Made by a program: the position numbers and the translations under genes. Below the pieces are notes generated by a model. The model was not told the origin of the DNA and searched no databases. It was given only the letters and a program-made list of their open reading frames with translations. From Delta-02 sp964513565 (GTDB taxonomy: Bacteria > Desulfobacterota > Syntrophorhabdia > Syntrophorhabdales > Syntrophorhabdaceae): a stretch of DNA of 64,000 bases. The stretch covers positions 124,001-188,000 of the forward strand of contig CAZENE010000001.1 in NCBI GenBank assembly GCA_964513565.1. The letters run 5' to 3'. This document shows, one piece after another, positions 36,782-44,889 of this stretch (its first letter is position 1; each line of letters opens with the position of its first letter).

Positions 36782-38674
36782 TCACTCTCCTTTGATGGCC
36801 TTGAATTTACAGGCTTCCACGCAAATGTAACACTTCCTGCAGATTTTTTCGTCAATGCGGTGCGGTTTGCCTTTTTCGCCGGTAATAGCACCTACGGGGC
36901 ATTTTACGGCGCACAGTGTACAGCCCTTACAAAGCTCTTCATCAATGACAAGCCTGACGAGCGCCTTGCATTTTCCCGCAGGACACCTCTTGTCACGCAC
37001 GTGCGCGATATATTCATCCCGGAAATATTTCATCGTGGAGAGCACCGGGTTAGGAGCGGTCTTACCCAAACCGCAAAGGGAGCCTTTCTGAACGGCCACC
37101 GCCAAGTCCTCGAGCAGATCGAGCGTTTCCATTGTGGCCCGGCCCTCGATGATATCGTCGAGCATAGACAGCATTTGTTTTGTCCCCTCGCGGCACAGCA
37201 CGCATTTGCCGCATGATTCATGCTGGGTGAATTGCATGAAGAAACGCGCCACGCTGACCATGCAGGTATTTTTGTTCATGACGACGAGGCCGCCCGAGCC
37301 GACCATTGCACCAACGCCCTTTAGTGAATCAAAATCAATTGGCAGGTCGAGATGGGCTCTCGTTAAGCAACCTCCCGAAGGCCCGCCTATCTGGACGGCC
37401 TTGAAGCCGTCGCTCACCGCCTTGCCGCTGTCGGATATCATCCCGCCGGCAACACCGTAAATAATCTCGCGCAATGTCGAGCCAAACGGCATCTCGATGA
37501 GGCCCGAGTTTGCAACATGGCCCGTGAGGGCAAAAGTCTTGGTACCCGGGGATTCTTTAGTGCCGACCTTTCGATACTTTTCGGGGCCCACTTTAAGAAT
37601 GAGCGGGATCTGCGACAACGTTTCCACGTTGTTTATGATCGTTGGTTTTCCCCACAATCCGCTGATGGAGGGGAAGGGCGGTTTCGGCGACGGCATCCCG
37701 CGCTTGCCTTCAATCGATGCGATGAGCGCAGTCTCTTCGCCGCAGACAAAGGCCCCCGCCCCTTCCATTATATTGAGGTTGAATGAATGGCCGGAGCCGA
37801 AGAGGTTCTTCCCGAGAAGCCCCACGTGGCTTGCATCGTCTAAGGCCTTGCGCAGGCGCTTTACAGCGAGAGGGTACTCCGCCCGGACATATATATATCC
37901 TTCGACAGCCTCTATGGCACGGGCGGCGATGATCATCCCCTCGATAACGCTGTGGGGATTGCCTTCCATTATTCCCATGTCCATGAACGCCCCGGGATCG
38001 CCCTCATCGCCATTGCAGATGACATATTTCTTCTCGTTCACCTCGCGCCGGGCTACATCCCATTTCCTTCCCGCAGGGAACCCGCCGCCCCCGCGTCCCC
38101 TTAAGCCTGAAGCAAAGACAAGCTTGCAGATCTCTTCCGGGGTCATCTCGAGGTATGCGCGGACGGCCTGTTCATAGCCGCCGGCCGCTATATATTCATT
38201 GATATCCTCGGGATCGATAGCGCCGCAATTTGCAAGCACGAAGCGGTGCTGTCTCCGGTAAAAAGGGATCTCGTCTTTTGTGCGGCACGCGGCCTGACTG
38301 TCCGGTTCGACGTAGAGGAGTCTCTCGACGATTTCCCCGTTCCTGATAGTTTTCTCTACTATCTCGCCGACATCGAGCGGTTTTACCTTCGTATAGAAAA
38401 TACCTTCAGGAAGGATAGTAACGAGAGGCCCTATCTGGCAGAAGCCCTGGCATCCGGTGCGCGAAACAAAAATACCGTCGTCTTCCTTTTTGAGCTCTAC
38501 GATAGCATTGAGCCCGCTGTCCTTGATGGACCGGATAAATGCTTCGTAAACTTTGAGCGATCCATTGACGAGGCACCCGGTGCCCGCGCAGACGAGGACC
38601 CTGCGTGTTGCGGCTTTCGATCGCGTGATAAAGTCGTTTCCTATTTTATTAAGCCCCGTGAGCATCAAATTCAT
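36782..38674 (-). CDS. hydB: HydB: NuoF-like diaphorase subunit of bifurcating hydrogenase
   Basis: 630 residues. The N-terminal thioredoxin-like [2Fe-2S] domain has cysteines in LVCAGTGCLVNGS and GCQGFCQIGP. The FMN/NADH core has GRGGGGFPAGRKWD, CNGDEGDPGAF and GAFVCGEETALIASIEGKRG; the [4Fe-4S] site is ESCGKCVLCREGTKQM, and a C-terminal 2[4Fe-4S] ferredoxin has CKGCTLCAVKCPVG and CRKCYICVEACKF. This is the full-length HydB layout and the place where bifurcation is believed to occur. AAGGAGG precedes ATG 38674. The stop lies just before hydA; hydC overlaps by 26 bp. Confidence 0.95.
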   Translation of the reverse strand: MNLMLTGLNKIGNDFITRSKAATRRVLVCAGTGCLVNGSLKVYEAFIRSIKDSGLNAIVELKKEDDGIFVSRTGCQGFCQIGPLVTILPEGIFYTKVKPLDVGEIVEKTIRNGEIVERLLYVEPDSQAACRTKDEIPFYRRQHRFVLANCGAIDPEDINEYIAAGGYEQAVRAYLEMTPEEICKLVFASGLRGRGGGGFPAGRKWDVARREVNEKKYVICNGDEGDPGAFMDMGIMEGNPHSVIEGMIIAARAIEAVEGYIYVRAEYPLAVKRLRKALDDASHVGLLGKNLFGSGHSFNLNIMEGAGAFVCGEETALIASIEGKRGMPSPKPPFPSISGLWGKPTIINNVETLSQIPLILKVGPEKYRKVGTKESPGTKTFALTGHVANSGLIEMPFGSTLREIIYGVAGGMISDSGKAVSDGFKAVQIGGPSGGCLTRAHLDLPIDFDSLKGVGAMVGSGGLVVMNKNTCMVSVARFFMQFTQHESCGKCVLCREGTKQMLSMLDDIIEGRATMETLDLLEDLAVAVQKGSLCGLGKTAPNPVLSTMKYFRDEYIAHVRDKRCPAGKCKALVRLVIDEELCKGCTLCAVKCPVGAITGEKGKPHRIDEKICRKCYICVEACKFKAIKGE

Positions 38675-39155
38675 TGTGAGCCTCCTTAAGAATTATCTCG
38701 TCGATAATGTCGGATACTCTCTGCGGAGTCAGCTGTCCGTATACGTCATCGTTGATGACCATAGCCGGGGACAGGCCGCAAGCGCCGAGGCAATTGACCG
38801 TTTCAACCGTGAAAAGCATGTCGGGCGTAGAGTCCTCGCCGTCCTTCAGGCCGAGTTTTTTCACGATGGCCCCGTAAAGCCCCATCGAGCCTTTAACGTG
38901 GCACGCCGTCCCGTTGCAGACGCGGACAAGATATTTCCCCTTTGGTTTCAGCGTAAAAAGAGAATAAAATGTGGTCACCCCGAAGACCCTCGCCGGCGAT
39001 AGGCCAAGAGATGTCGCTACAAAGGTCAGTATCTCTTCCGGCAGGTAGCGATACTCGGCCTGTACCGCCTGAAGAATGGGTATGAGCCTTGAAGCGCTCC
39101 GCTGATTTTGATCGATGATCTCGAACACCCGTTGAAATTTTCGTATCGTTTCCAT
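38649..39155 (-). CDS. hydC: HydC: NuoE-like [2Fe-2S] subunit
   Basis: 168 residues. Thioredoxin-fold [2Fe-2S] protein with helical N-terminus (VFEIIDQNQRSASRLIPILQ), FGVTTFYSLFTLKPKGK, and ligands Cys in VRVCNGTACHVKGS and NCLGACGLSPAMVIN. It partners HydB in accepting electrons from NADH. It abuts rex (stop and start at 39155) and overlaps hydB, so rex-hydC-hydB-hydA is translated as a coupled set. Confidence 0.94.
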   Translation of the reverse strand: METIRKFQRVFEIIDQNQRSASRLIPILQAVQAEYRYLPEEILTFVATSLGLSPARVFGVTTFYSLFTLKPKGKYLVRVCNGTACHVKGSMGLYGAIVKKLGLKDGEDSTPDMLFTVETVNCLGACGLSPAMVINDDVYGQLTPQRVSDIIDEIILKEAHNEFDAHGA

Positions 39156-39841
39156 TATTTCACTCCATCGTGCAATTGAGTTGTTCGCGCAAGCGTCAGT
39201 TTTTTTGAAAGCACAACGAGAGACGATGCCAGGTTCTCATGCTGGACGATCGTCCCGCGCGGCACCGTGACCTTTACCGGAGAAAAATTCCAGATGGCCT
39301 CTATACCGGCACGCACCATTTCGTTTGCCAGGTCCTGTGCCGGGCCCGACGGGACCGTAAGTATCCCTATCTTTATGCCCATCCTTTTCACCATGTTATC
39401 GAGTTTCCCGATGTGGAATACCTTTACTCCGTGAATTGTCCGCCCTATCTTCTCCTTGTCGATATCGAACGCCGCTATTATGTTGAGGCCGTATTCCTTA
39501 AATCTTTCAAATCCGAGGAGCGCCGTCCCCAGGTGCCCGACCCCGACGAGGTATGCATCCTTGGTATTGTTCCACCCAAGGAATTCCTCGATGATCGCGA
39601 TAAGCTCATCGATAGAATAACCGAGCTTTGGTTTCCCGACCGCGTCTGTTACGCCGAGATCCTTGCGGACCTGGATCGGAATAATTCCGAGAGCATTTCC
39701 GATCTGCGTACAAGAAATAAATTCACCCTTCTTTTCGTCCCGTATCTTTCTTAGATATTGATAATACAGCGGGAGCCGTCTCAAAGTCGGCTCGGGAATA
39801 GCTTTAATCACCGGGTGCTTCGGGGCTTCGACCTTCATCAT
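39155..39841 (-). CDS. rex: Rex-family redox-sensing transcriptional repressor
   Basis: 228 residues. The N-terminal winged helix (IPEPTLRRLPLYYQYLRKI, then ISCTQIGNALGIIPIQVRKDLG) reads DNA. The NADH-binding Rossmann domain has YLVGVGHLGTALLGF. Rex proteins leave DNA when NADH/NAD+ rises, opening fermentation and hydrogenase genes. Its place at the head of hydCBA strongly suggests control of this NADH-linked hydrogenase and of itself. GGAGGCG lies eight bases before ATG 39841. The usual G-x-RG stretch before the linker is altered here (DAVGKPKLGY), so operator preference may differ. Confidence 0.92.
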   Translation of the reverse strand: MMKVEAPKHPVIKAIPEPTLRRLPLYYQYLRKIRDEKKGEFISCTQIGNALGIIPIQVRKDLGVTDAVGKPKLGYSIDELIAIIEEFLGWNNTKDAYLVGVGHLGTALLGFERFKEYGLNIIAAFDIDKEKIGRTIHGVKVFHIGKLDNMVKRMGIKIGILTVPSGPAQDLANEMVRAGIEAIWNFSPVKVTVPRGTIVQHENLASSLVVLSKKLTLARTTQLHDGVK

Positions 39842-39859
39842 GTCAGCGCCTCCATTAAT

Positions 39860-39877
39860 TAGATAATTGTCTATCTA
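39860..39877. promoter_or_regulatory. Candidate Rex operator, TAGATA-N6-TATCTA
   Basis: An 18-bp perfect dyad between the proposed -10 box and the rex start codon, where a repressor would block transcription. It has the size of a Rex site but not the common TTGTGA/TTGTTA half-site, so the link to Rex is a guess. Confidence 0.4.
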
Positions 39878-39895
39878 TAAATTAGTATCGATAAA

Positions 39896-39924
39896 AATAT
39901 ATCTAATACCGAAAAGAGAGTCAA
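39896..39924 (-). promoter_or_regulatory. Sigma-70-type promoter of the rex-hyd operon
   Basis: On the minus strand TTGACT (39919-39924) and TATATT (39896-39901) with a 17-bp spacer, 55 bp before the rex start. The best-scoring promoter found by eye in the island. Confidence 0.65.
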
Positions 39925-39962
39925 TACTTTTTTGTGTAAAATATCCCTCCCATCTTTCTTGC

Positions 39963-39990
39963 AATTCACGTCTTACGTGTTACGATTCAC
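39963..39990. repeat. Four degenerate heptamers, GTGAATC GTAACAC GTAAGAC GTGAATT on the minus strand
   Basis: Four in-phase 7-mers that all fit GTRANNC (or one mismatch). They are different from each other, yet keep the 7-bp phase, and belong to the family listed elsewhere in the window. Confidence 0.7.
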
Positions 39991-40002
39991 GCTTTTAGGG
40001 GG

Positions 40003-40033
40003 TTGCCCCCGGGAGGCGACCGGGGGCAATTTT
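40003..40033. terminator. GC-rich hairpin, possible terminator
   Basis: TTGCCCCCGG (40003-40012) pairs perfectly with CCGGGGGCAA (40020-40029) over a 7-nt loop; four T follow on the plus strand. It separates the rex operon from the small genes to the right. Confidence 0.45.
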
Positions 40034-40061
40034 AAAAACGTATAAGGGGGGGGTGATGGTG

Positions 40062-40301
40062 TCAGTATGTCAAAGCTCGTGTAGAGCCTTTGGCTGGTGA
40101 AATTTTGTGAGTCGGGGACATGACCTGAGCAACCGGTTCGAGATCCCGAATGGCAACGGCGGTGTCGTGTGCCAGCAGGCGAGGCGTGAAGTACGAACGT
40201 GAACGGGCGCGGGGAAGTAGAGATAAGGGAGATGACCATAGTCCGATAGTGGCAGCGAATAGGAGAACGAAGATGAGCATATTCAGTATTATGTCGAGCA
40301 T
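40062..40301 (-). CDS. Possible small membrane protein, unrecognised
   Basis: 79 residues, MLDIILNMLIFVLLFAATIG at the start forms one hydrophobic helix; the rest is polar and basic without a known motif. GAGGG lies about ten bases upstream of ATG. The reading frame is open but codon use looks unlike the neighbours and no homologue was recognised, so it may be spurious. Confidence 0.25.
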   Translation of the reverse strand: MLDIILNMLIFVLLFAATIGLWSSPLSLLPRARSRSYFTPRLLAHDTAVAIRDLEPVAQVMSPTHKISPAKGSTRALTY

Positions 40302-40395
40302 TTCTTCACGTCCCTCGACTCACGGTTTGGGAAGAAAAGGTGAGGGATATTTAAGGTCCCTGGCATTTCCTTGCCGTAACTATATATACGAAGCA

Positions 40396-40710
40396 TCATA
40401 AGGTCACCTGCCGGGCATCTTTGCCGTTCATGGCTTCCATGAGCCAAACAGTGTGATCGAGAATGCCATATTTTTGCAGGGTATCGGCTATCATAAGGCC
40501 AATCTCACTTTCCTTGAACAGATCCTGGACTGTGTCCCACAGTATATGAAGGCTTATGTCACCCGGGATCGCGGAGTGCGTATATATCCTCGCCTCATAA
40601 AGGCCCGGGGTACCGTTCATGCTTCGTATCATATCCTTAAGCCATTGTATGACTGATGGTTCGACATCGGGCTGTGTTCTCAAGCGTATGATCTCTATCC
40701 ATTTCATCAT
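40396..40710 (-). CDS. Conserved-looking hypothetical protein
   Basis: About 104 residues (MMKWIEIIRLRTQPDVEPSV at the start). Alternating strands and helices, EARIYTHSAIPGDISLHILW in the middle and DTLQKYGILDHTVWLME at the end, suggest a small ferredoxin-like alpha/beta fold such as the dimeric ABM/heme-degrading type, but no catalytic residues are evident. No Shine-Dalgarno is visible; a GTG at 40731 is an alternative start. It is divergent from the sigma-54 activator. Confidence 0.55.
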   Translation of the reverse strand: MMKWIEIIRLRTQPDVEPSVIQWLKDMIRSMNGTPGLYEARIYTHSAIPGDISLHILWDTVQDLFKESEIGLMIADTLQKYGILDHTVWLMEAMNGKDARQVTL

Positions 40711-40843
40711 TTCTGTGTTTAAGTAAAGCACATTGCGTGCCAGAAAAATTTTTGTAATAATTTCAATTACTTCATAAAAAGCGATAAAAATACTGACGTA
40801 TTTGACGGAAAGGTACTGGTAAATATGTCAGTTATAGTCTATA

Positions 40844-40859
40844 CTATCGCATACGATAG
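40844..40859. promoter_or_regulatory. Palindrome CTATCG-CATA-CGATAG before the sigma-54 activator
   Basis: Perfect 6-bp dyad with a 4-nt centre, 19 bp before the ATG at 40878, overlapping the likely promoter/leader. It may be an operator for autoregulation; no factor is assigned. Confidence 0.4.
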
Positions 40860-40877
40860 AAACGGGACAGGAGAGCG

Positions 40878-42419
40878 ATGATTGCTAACGATGAGTTTTT
40901 TCGAGAACTTACCCTGAGGATCTGTGGTACCCTAGATCTTGAAAAGGCCCTCTGGCAATGTTTTCTCTATGTCAGCACGATCATGCCGGCGGATGATCTC
41001 GACCTCATAATATATGATTCGGCGCTGGGCACCATAGATCTTGTAGCGACTGCGAATGCCTGTGGCGGTATAACACGGATGGATAAGACACATCTGCCTC
41101 CGGAGCTCAGGAAGGAGATCGAAGAGGCCTACCGCCATCCCCGTGTCCGCATGGCCGACAATGTATTTGACGATCCGATTCTGGGAAGGATAGCGAAAAA
41201 TGCGGGATGGGAGCCCTGTTCAATGATGCTCGGCAGGCTTATCATTGACGGGAAATATATCGGGGCTTTCGGGGTACGGTCAGCAGGTACTGGCCGGTAT
41301 ACCCAAGATCATATCCGCCTGTGGTCGCTTGTCAACGAACCTGCCGCGATCGCGCTTGCTAACAGCCGCCGTCTTCGCGAGGTGATCGACCTGAAGGACA
41401 TGCTTGCCGATGACAACCGTTACCTGCGAGATGAGCTTCGGAAGAACAGCGTCGAGATTGTTGGCGCGGATTTCGGCCTGAGAGACGTTATGGACAGCGT
41501 CCGGAAGGTGGCCCCCCTTACAAGCCCTGTTCTGCTTGTCGGTGAAACGGGAACAGGCAAAGAGGTCATAGCCAATGCTATTCACAACCTGTCGCCCCGG
41601 TATGCTGGCCCTTTTGTAAAGGTAAATTGCGGGGCGATACCCGAATCCCTGATCGACAGCGAGCTTTTCGGTCACGAAAAAGGGGCATTCACCGGGGCGC
41701 TTGCGCGCAAGAGGGGACGGTTCGAGCGCGCCCACGGCGGCACCATCTTCCTTGACGAGATAAGCGAATTGCCGCCTCATGCGCAGGTCAGGCTGCTGCG
41801 CGTCCTGCAGGAGAAAGAGATAGAACGCGTCGGCGGGACCGAGCCCGTTAAGGTCGATATCAGGATAATTTCCGCAACCAACAGAAATCTGGAGAGGATG
41901 GTGGAGCAGGGAGATTTCCGCGGCGATCTTTATTTCCGTATAAAGGTTTTTCCTATCGAAGTGCCTCCTCTTAGGGCCCGGAAAAACGACATACCGGCCC
42001 TGGTCCAGCACTTTATACGCAAGAAAAGCCGTGAGATGGTGCGCCACACAGTGCCTGTCCTAGGGCCGGGAGCGATAGATGCACTCATGATGTACGACTG
42101 GCCGGGGAATGTCAGGGAAGTGGAAAACGCCGTCGAAAGGGCACTTATCCTGTCGGATGGAAAACCGTTAAAGTTCGATGGCATCCTGGGGGTGTCGCAG
42201 TCATCGGGCCGAGGTGCCGTGACGCCCATCGACGGGGACATCTTCCCCGTGTCGCTTAACGAGGTTGAACAAAACCATATACGGCGCATCCTCGAATTGT
42301 GTGGCGGTAAGATTGAAGGACAGGGGGGAGCGGCCGAGCGCCTGGGTATGAACCCCGGAACGCTCCGCCATCGCATGAGAAAACTCGGGATACCTTTCGG
42401 ACGAAAGACGCGGGTTTAG
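40878..42419 (+). CDS. Sigma-54-dependent activator with GAF sensor (FhlA/NorR-like layout)
   Basis: 513 residues. The N-terminal GAF-like domain (about 1-170) is followed by an AAA+ domain with Walker A GETGTGKEV, the sigma-54 loop ELFGHEKGAFTGA, Walker B GGTIFLDEISELP and an arginine-finger region ISATNRNLE. A Fis-type helix-turn-helix closes the protein (GAAERLGMNPGTLRHRMRKLG). It switches on sigma-54 promoters in response to a signal bound by the GAF domain. It stands between the two hydrogenase loci, as FhlA does beside formate-hydrogenlyase genes. No perfect -24/-12 target was found nearby. CAGGAGAG precedes the ATG. Confidence 0.92.
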   Translation: MIANDEFFRELTLRICGTLDLEKALWQCFLYVSTIMPADDLDLIIYDSALGTIDLVATANACGGITRMDKTHLPPELRKEIEEAYRHPRVRMADNVFDDPILGRIAKNAGWEPCSMMLGRLIIDGKYIGAFGVRSAGTGRYTQDHIRLWSLVNEPAAIALANSRRLREVIDLKDMLADDNRYLRDELRKNSVEIVGADFGLRDVMDSVRKVAPLTSPVLLVGETGTGKEVIANAIHNLSPRYAGPFVKVNCGAIPESLIDSELFGHEKGAFTGALARKRGRFERAHGGTIFLDEISELPPHAQVRLLRVLQEKEIERVGGTEPVKVDIRIISATNRNLERMVEQGDFRGDLYFRIKVFPIEVPPLRARKNDIPALVQHFIRKKSREMVRHTVPVLGPGAIDALMMYDWPGNVREVENAVERALILSDGKPLKFDGILGVSQSSGRGAVTPIDGDIFPVSLNEVEQNHIRRILELCGGKIEGQGGAAERLGMNPGTLRHRMRKLGIPFGRKTRV

Positions 42420-42467
42420 GGAATGCCGGATGACAGCGTGAAATAGTAACTTTTCGTCACTGTCCTT

Positions 42468-42496
42468 TTGACTTCACGTCTAAAATTTATTATACT
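42468..42496 (+). promoter_or_regulatory. Sigma-70-type promoter for the plus-strand hydrogenase/signalling operon
   Basis: TTGACT (42468-42473) and TATACT (42491-42496), spacer 17 bp, 138 bp before the first DRTGG gene. A second TATAAT (about 42607) closer to the gene lacks a matching -35 box. Confidence 0.55.
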
Positions 42497-42633
42497 GAAC
42501 ACACGAAACTTAATCCTAAAAATATGTTTCAATCACCAGGCCTGTCCGTCAATGGTTGTAAGTAGTTTCGGATAATTCAGGGTAATGGAATCGCAGGACA
42601 ATTGTATAATGAGCACATGCGAGCGAGGTTTAC

Positions 42634-42984
42634 ATGACGTTGAAACAAGTCCAGAAGCTTCTTGAAGCAGAGATACTCTGCGGTGATGACAACTGTCTTC
42701 AACGCGAAGTCAAACTCTGCTTTGCCTGTGATCTCATCAGCGAAATGCTCCTTTACCTCAAGCCCCGTTCCCTATTGATCACATCGTTGACAAATGCCCA
42801 TGTTATCCATGCCGCACAGGTAATGGACGCAAAATCGGTCCTCTTCGTCGGCGGCCGCAGGCCGGGCCCATCAGTTATCATGAGCGGGGAACAAAACAAA
42901 ATACCTCTTCTTGTCACATCGCTTCTCACATTCGATTGCTGCGGCAGGCTTTATGAGAACGGGGTAAGGGGGAGGGAGCATTAG
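42634..42984 (+). CDS. DRTGG-domain protein, first copy
   Basis: 116 residues. The single domain resembles the DRTGG family (named after a motif in HprK-like and PTA-linked proteins): LKQVQKLLEAEILCGDDNC, then LLITSLTNAHVIHAAQVMD and LFVGGRRPGPSVIM. It has several cysteines (CGDDNC, CFACD, FDCCGR) not needed for the fold. Stand-alone DRTGG proteins are recurrent neighbours of clostridial-type [FeFe] hydrogenase sensors, but their job is not known. It heads the plus-strand operon. Confidence 0.7.
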   Translation: MTLKQVQKLLEAEILCGDDNCLQREVKLCFACDLISEMLLYLKPRSLLITSLTNAHVIHAAQVMDAKSVLFVGGRRPGPSVIMSGEQNKIPLLVTSLLTFDCCGRLYENGVRGREH

Positions 42985-43007
42985 CCGGTTAGGGGACCTA
43001 ACTATCT

Positions 43008-43478
43008 ATGGTTGACAGCTTAACATATACACCGCAGATCACGGTTGAATTTGAGATTGGTGAAAAAGATTTCTTTATTGCCGGAGAGTGTGCGTCCCGC
43101 GTCAAGAAAACGCTTCAGCAACTCGGGCTCAAACAGGATATTATCAAGCGGATCGCCATCATCATTTATGAGGCGGCAATGAATGTTGCGATCCATGCCA
43201 CCTCCGGAAGGCTTATCGTCCATGTGGACCCCGAGGCCATAACGATTATCACGCGGGATATCGGGATCGGTATCGAGGATATCGATCTGGCCATGAAGGA
43301 AGGGTATTCTACGGCGACCTACGAGATCCGAGAAATGGGTTTTGGCGCTGGTATGGGTCTTTCGAATATCAAGCAATGTTCGGATGACCTATTTATAGAG
43401 TCAAAAGTAGGGGTTGGCACAAACCTCGAAGCAAAAGTGTTTTTTAAAGATCAGAGAAAGACCTGTGAGGATACATGA
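43008..43478 (+). CDS. RsbW-like anti-sigma-factor ATPase/serine kinase
   Basis: 156 residues. GHKL ATPase with the N box YEAAMNVAIHAT, G1 box RDIGIGIEDID and G2 GFGAGMGLSNIKQ; no dimerisation/phosphoacceptor histidine domain. This is the RsbW/SpoIIAB profile: such kinases hold sigma factors or phosphorylate an anti-anti-sigma partner. It overlaps the sensor hydrogenase gene by 4 bp (ATGA), so the two are made in step, suggesting that HydS2 regulates this kinase. No RsbV-like partner is seen in the window. Confidence 0.85.
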   Translation: MVDSLTYTPQITVEFEIGEKDFFIAGECASRVKKTLQQLGLKQDIIKRIAIIIYEAAMNVAIHATSGRLIVHVDPEAITIITRDIGIGIEDIDLAMKEGYSTATYEIREMGFGAGMGLSNIKQCSDDLFIESKVGVGTNLEAKVFFKDQRKTCEDT

Positions 43479-44833
43479 AACAGTATTTTCACTCCGTGAC
43501 CCTCGACACCGAAAAGTGCAAGGGCTGTACAAATTGCATAAAACGTTGTCCCGTCGAGGCGATCCGGGTCCGCGACGGCAAGGCTATGATAGTTCAGGAA
43601 CGCTGTATCGACTGTGGGGAGTGCATCCGCGAATGTCCCAACCATGCAAAAGCGGCCGTGACGGATACACTCGAAAAGCTGTCGGATTACTACTACAACA
43701 TAGCGCTCCCGGCGCCCTCTTTCTTTGGCCAGTTCAAGGAACAGGTAAATATTGAGGATGTGCTTGGCGCTTTTGCCGGTCTGGGGTTTGATGAGGTATT
43801 TGAAGTTGCCCTTGCGGCGGAGATCGTGGGCCATGCGGTTCACGAGTACCTGAGAAATTTCACGGGCAAGAGACCTGTGTTTTCCTCGGCATGCCCCGCC
43901 GTGCTTCGCCTCATGCAGATAAAGTACCCGGAGCTCCTCGACCAGGTCGCCCCGTTTCTTTCACCCATGGAAGTTGCCGCCCGGCTGGCCAAAGAAGATG
44001 TGGTTCGGAGGATCGGTGTCCCATACGAAGAAATAGGTGCCTTTTTTATATCTCCCTGCCCGGCAAAGGTCACGGAGATGAAAAACCCTATGACAACGAA
44101 GGAGTCGGCTGTCGACGGCGTAATAGGAGTCAACCTCATATATAAGGACATTATCAGGCACCTTGGGGACAGGAACTTGAGAGGCGCGACGGAAAACCTT
44201 CAGCGCGCCACGCGGCTCGGCATGGCCTGGGGCTATGTGACGGGAGAGTCGCGCAACGTCGCTGCAGAGACGACACTTGCCGTCGGCGGGATCCACAACG
44301 TCATCAGCCTTCTCGAGGAGATCGAGAGAGGAGAATTGAAGGACGTCGATTTCGTCGAGCTGCAGGCCTGCACGGGAGGATGCGTCGGCGGGCCGCTCAA
44401 CATCCAGAACCTCTTCGTAGGACGGATACGCCTCAGGGACCTCATAAAGAGGTTCGGTAACCGGGAACGGTATTTTACCGAGGAAGAACTCTCCCGCATA
44501 TGCAAAGACAACCGGTTCGCCTCCACGGAGCCTATCAAGCCAAGGGCGATAATGACTCTTGACGAGGACGTGTCGCGTGCGCTCATGAAGATGGAACGGC
44601 TCGATCAAATAACGAACGAATTGCCGGGCCTCGATTGCGGGGCCTGCGGGTCTCCGAGCTGCCGCGCTCTTGCCGAGGATATCATCCGGGGTATAGCATA
44701 TGAATCCGATTGTGTGATCAAGCTTCGGGAAAAGGTCAAAACGCTTGCGGAAGAGATTCTCGATCTTGCCCGGATCATTCCGCCGTCAATGAGTGATGGA
44801 TCTAAGAAGAACGGGTCGGGAAATGATCACTGA
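43475..44833 (+). CDS. Sensor-like [FeFe] hydrogenase homologue without PAS (HydS2)
   Basis: 452 residues. Two [4Fe-4S] ferredoxin motifs (CKGCTNCIKRCP, CIDCGECIRECP), then a divergent H-cluster domain: L1 SACPAVL near 139 (proton-transfer Cys to Ala), L2 SPCPAKVTE near 193, and L3 ELQACTGGCVGGP near 295. A C-terminal [4Fe-4S] domain (DCGACGSPSC near 387) follows, but there is no PAS domain, unlike HydS1. It probably senses H2 or redox state and passes it to the RsbW-like ATPase encoded with an overlap upstream. Catalytic turnover is expected to be slow. Confidence 0.85.
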   Translation: MKQYFHSVTLDTEKCKGCTNCIKRCPVEAIRVRDGKAMIVQERCIDCGECIRECPNHAKAAVTDTLEKLSDYYYNIALPAPSFFGQFKEQVNIEDVLGAFAGLGFDEVFEVALAAEIVGHAVHEYLRNFTGKRPVFSSACPAVLRLMQIKYPELLDQVAPFLSPMEVAARLAKEDVVRRIGVPYEEIGAFFISPCPAKVTEMKNPMTTKESAVDGVIGVNLIYKDIIRHLGDRNLRGATENLQRATRLGMAWGYVTGESRNVAAETTLAVGGIHNVISLLEEIERGELKDVDFVELQACTGGCVGGPLNIQNLFVGRIRLRDLIKRFGNRERYFTEEELSRICKDNRFASTEPIKPRAIMTLDEDVSRALMKMERLDQITNELPGLDCGACGSPSCRALAEDIIRGIAYESDCVIKLREKVKTLAEEILDLARIIPPSMSDGSKKNGSGNDH

Positions 44834-44889
44834 AGATGAGCATACAAACTGCGTGACATTTTAATTAATATGATTGAAGGGGGGAGAGA

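Larger units (their letters stand above)
39842..40395. other. Gene-poor region upstream of rex
   Basis: 554 bp. It contains the rex promoter and a TAGATA-N6-TATCTA palindrome (39860-39877), a heptamer array (39963-39990), a GC-rich hairpin (40003-40029) and one weak minus-strand reading frame (40062-40301, described separately). Nothing else recognisable. Confidence 0.6.

Noticed and set aside
40119..40135. GGTTCGAGATCC, like a tRNA T-loop
   Set aside because: No acceptor stem, D-arm or anticodon arm can be folded around it.
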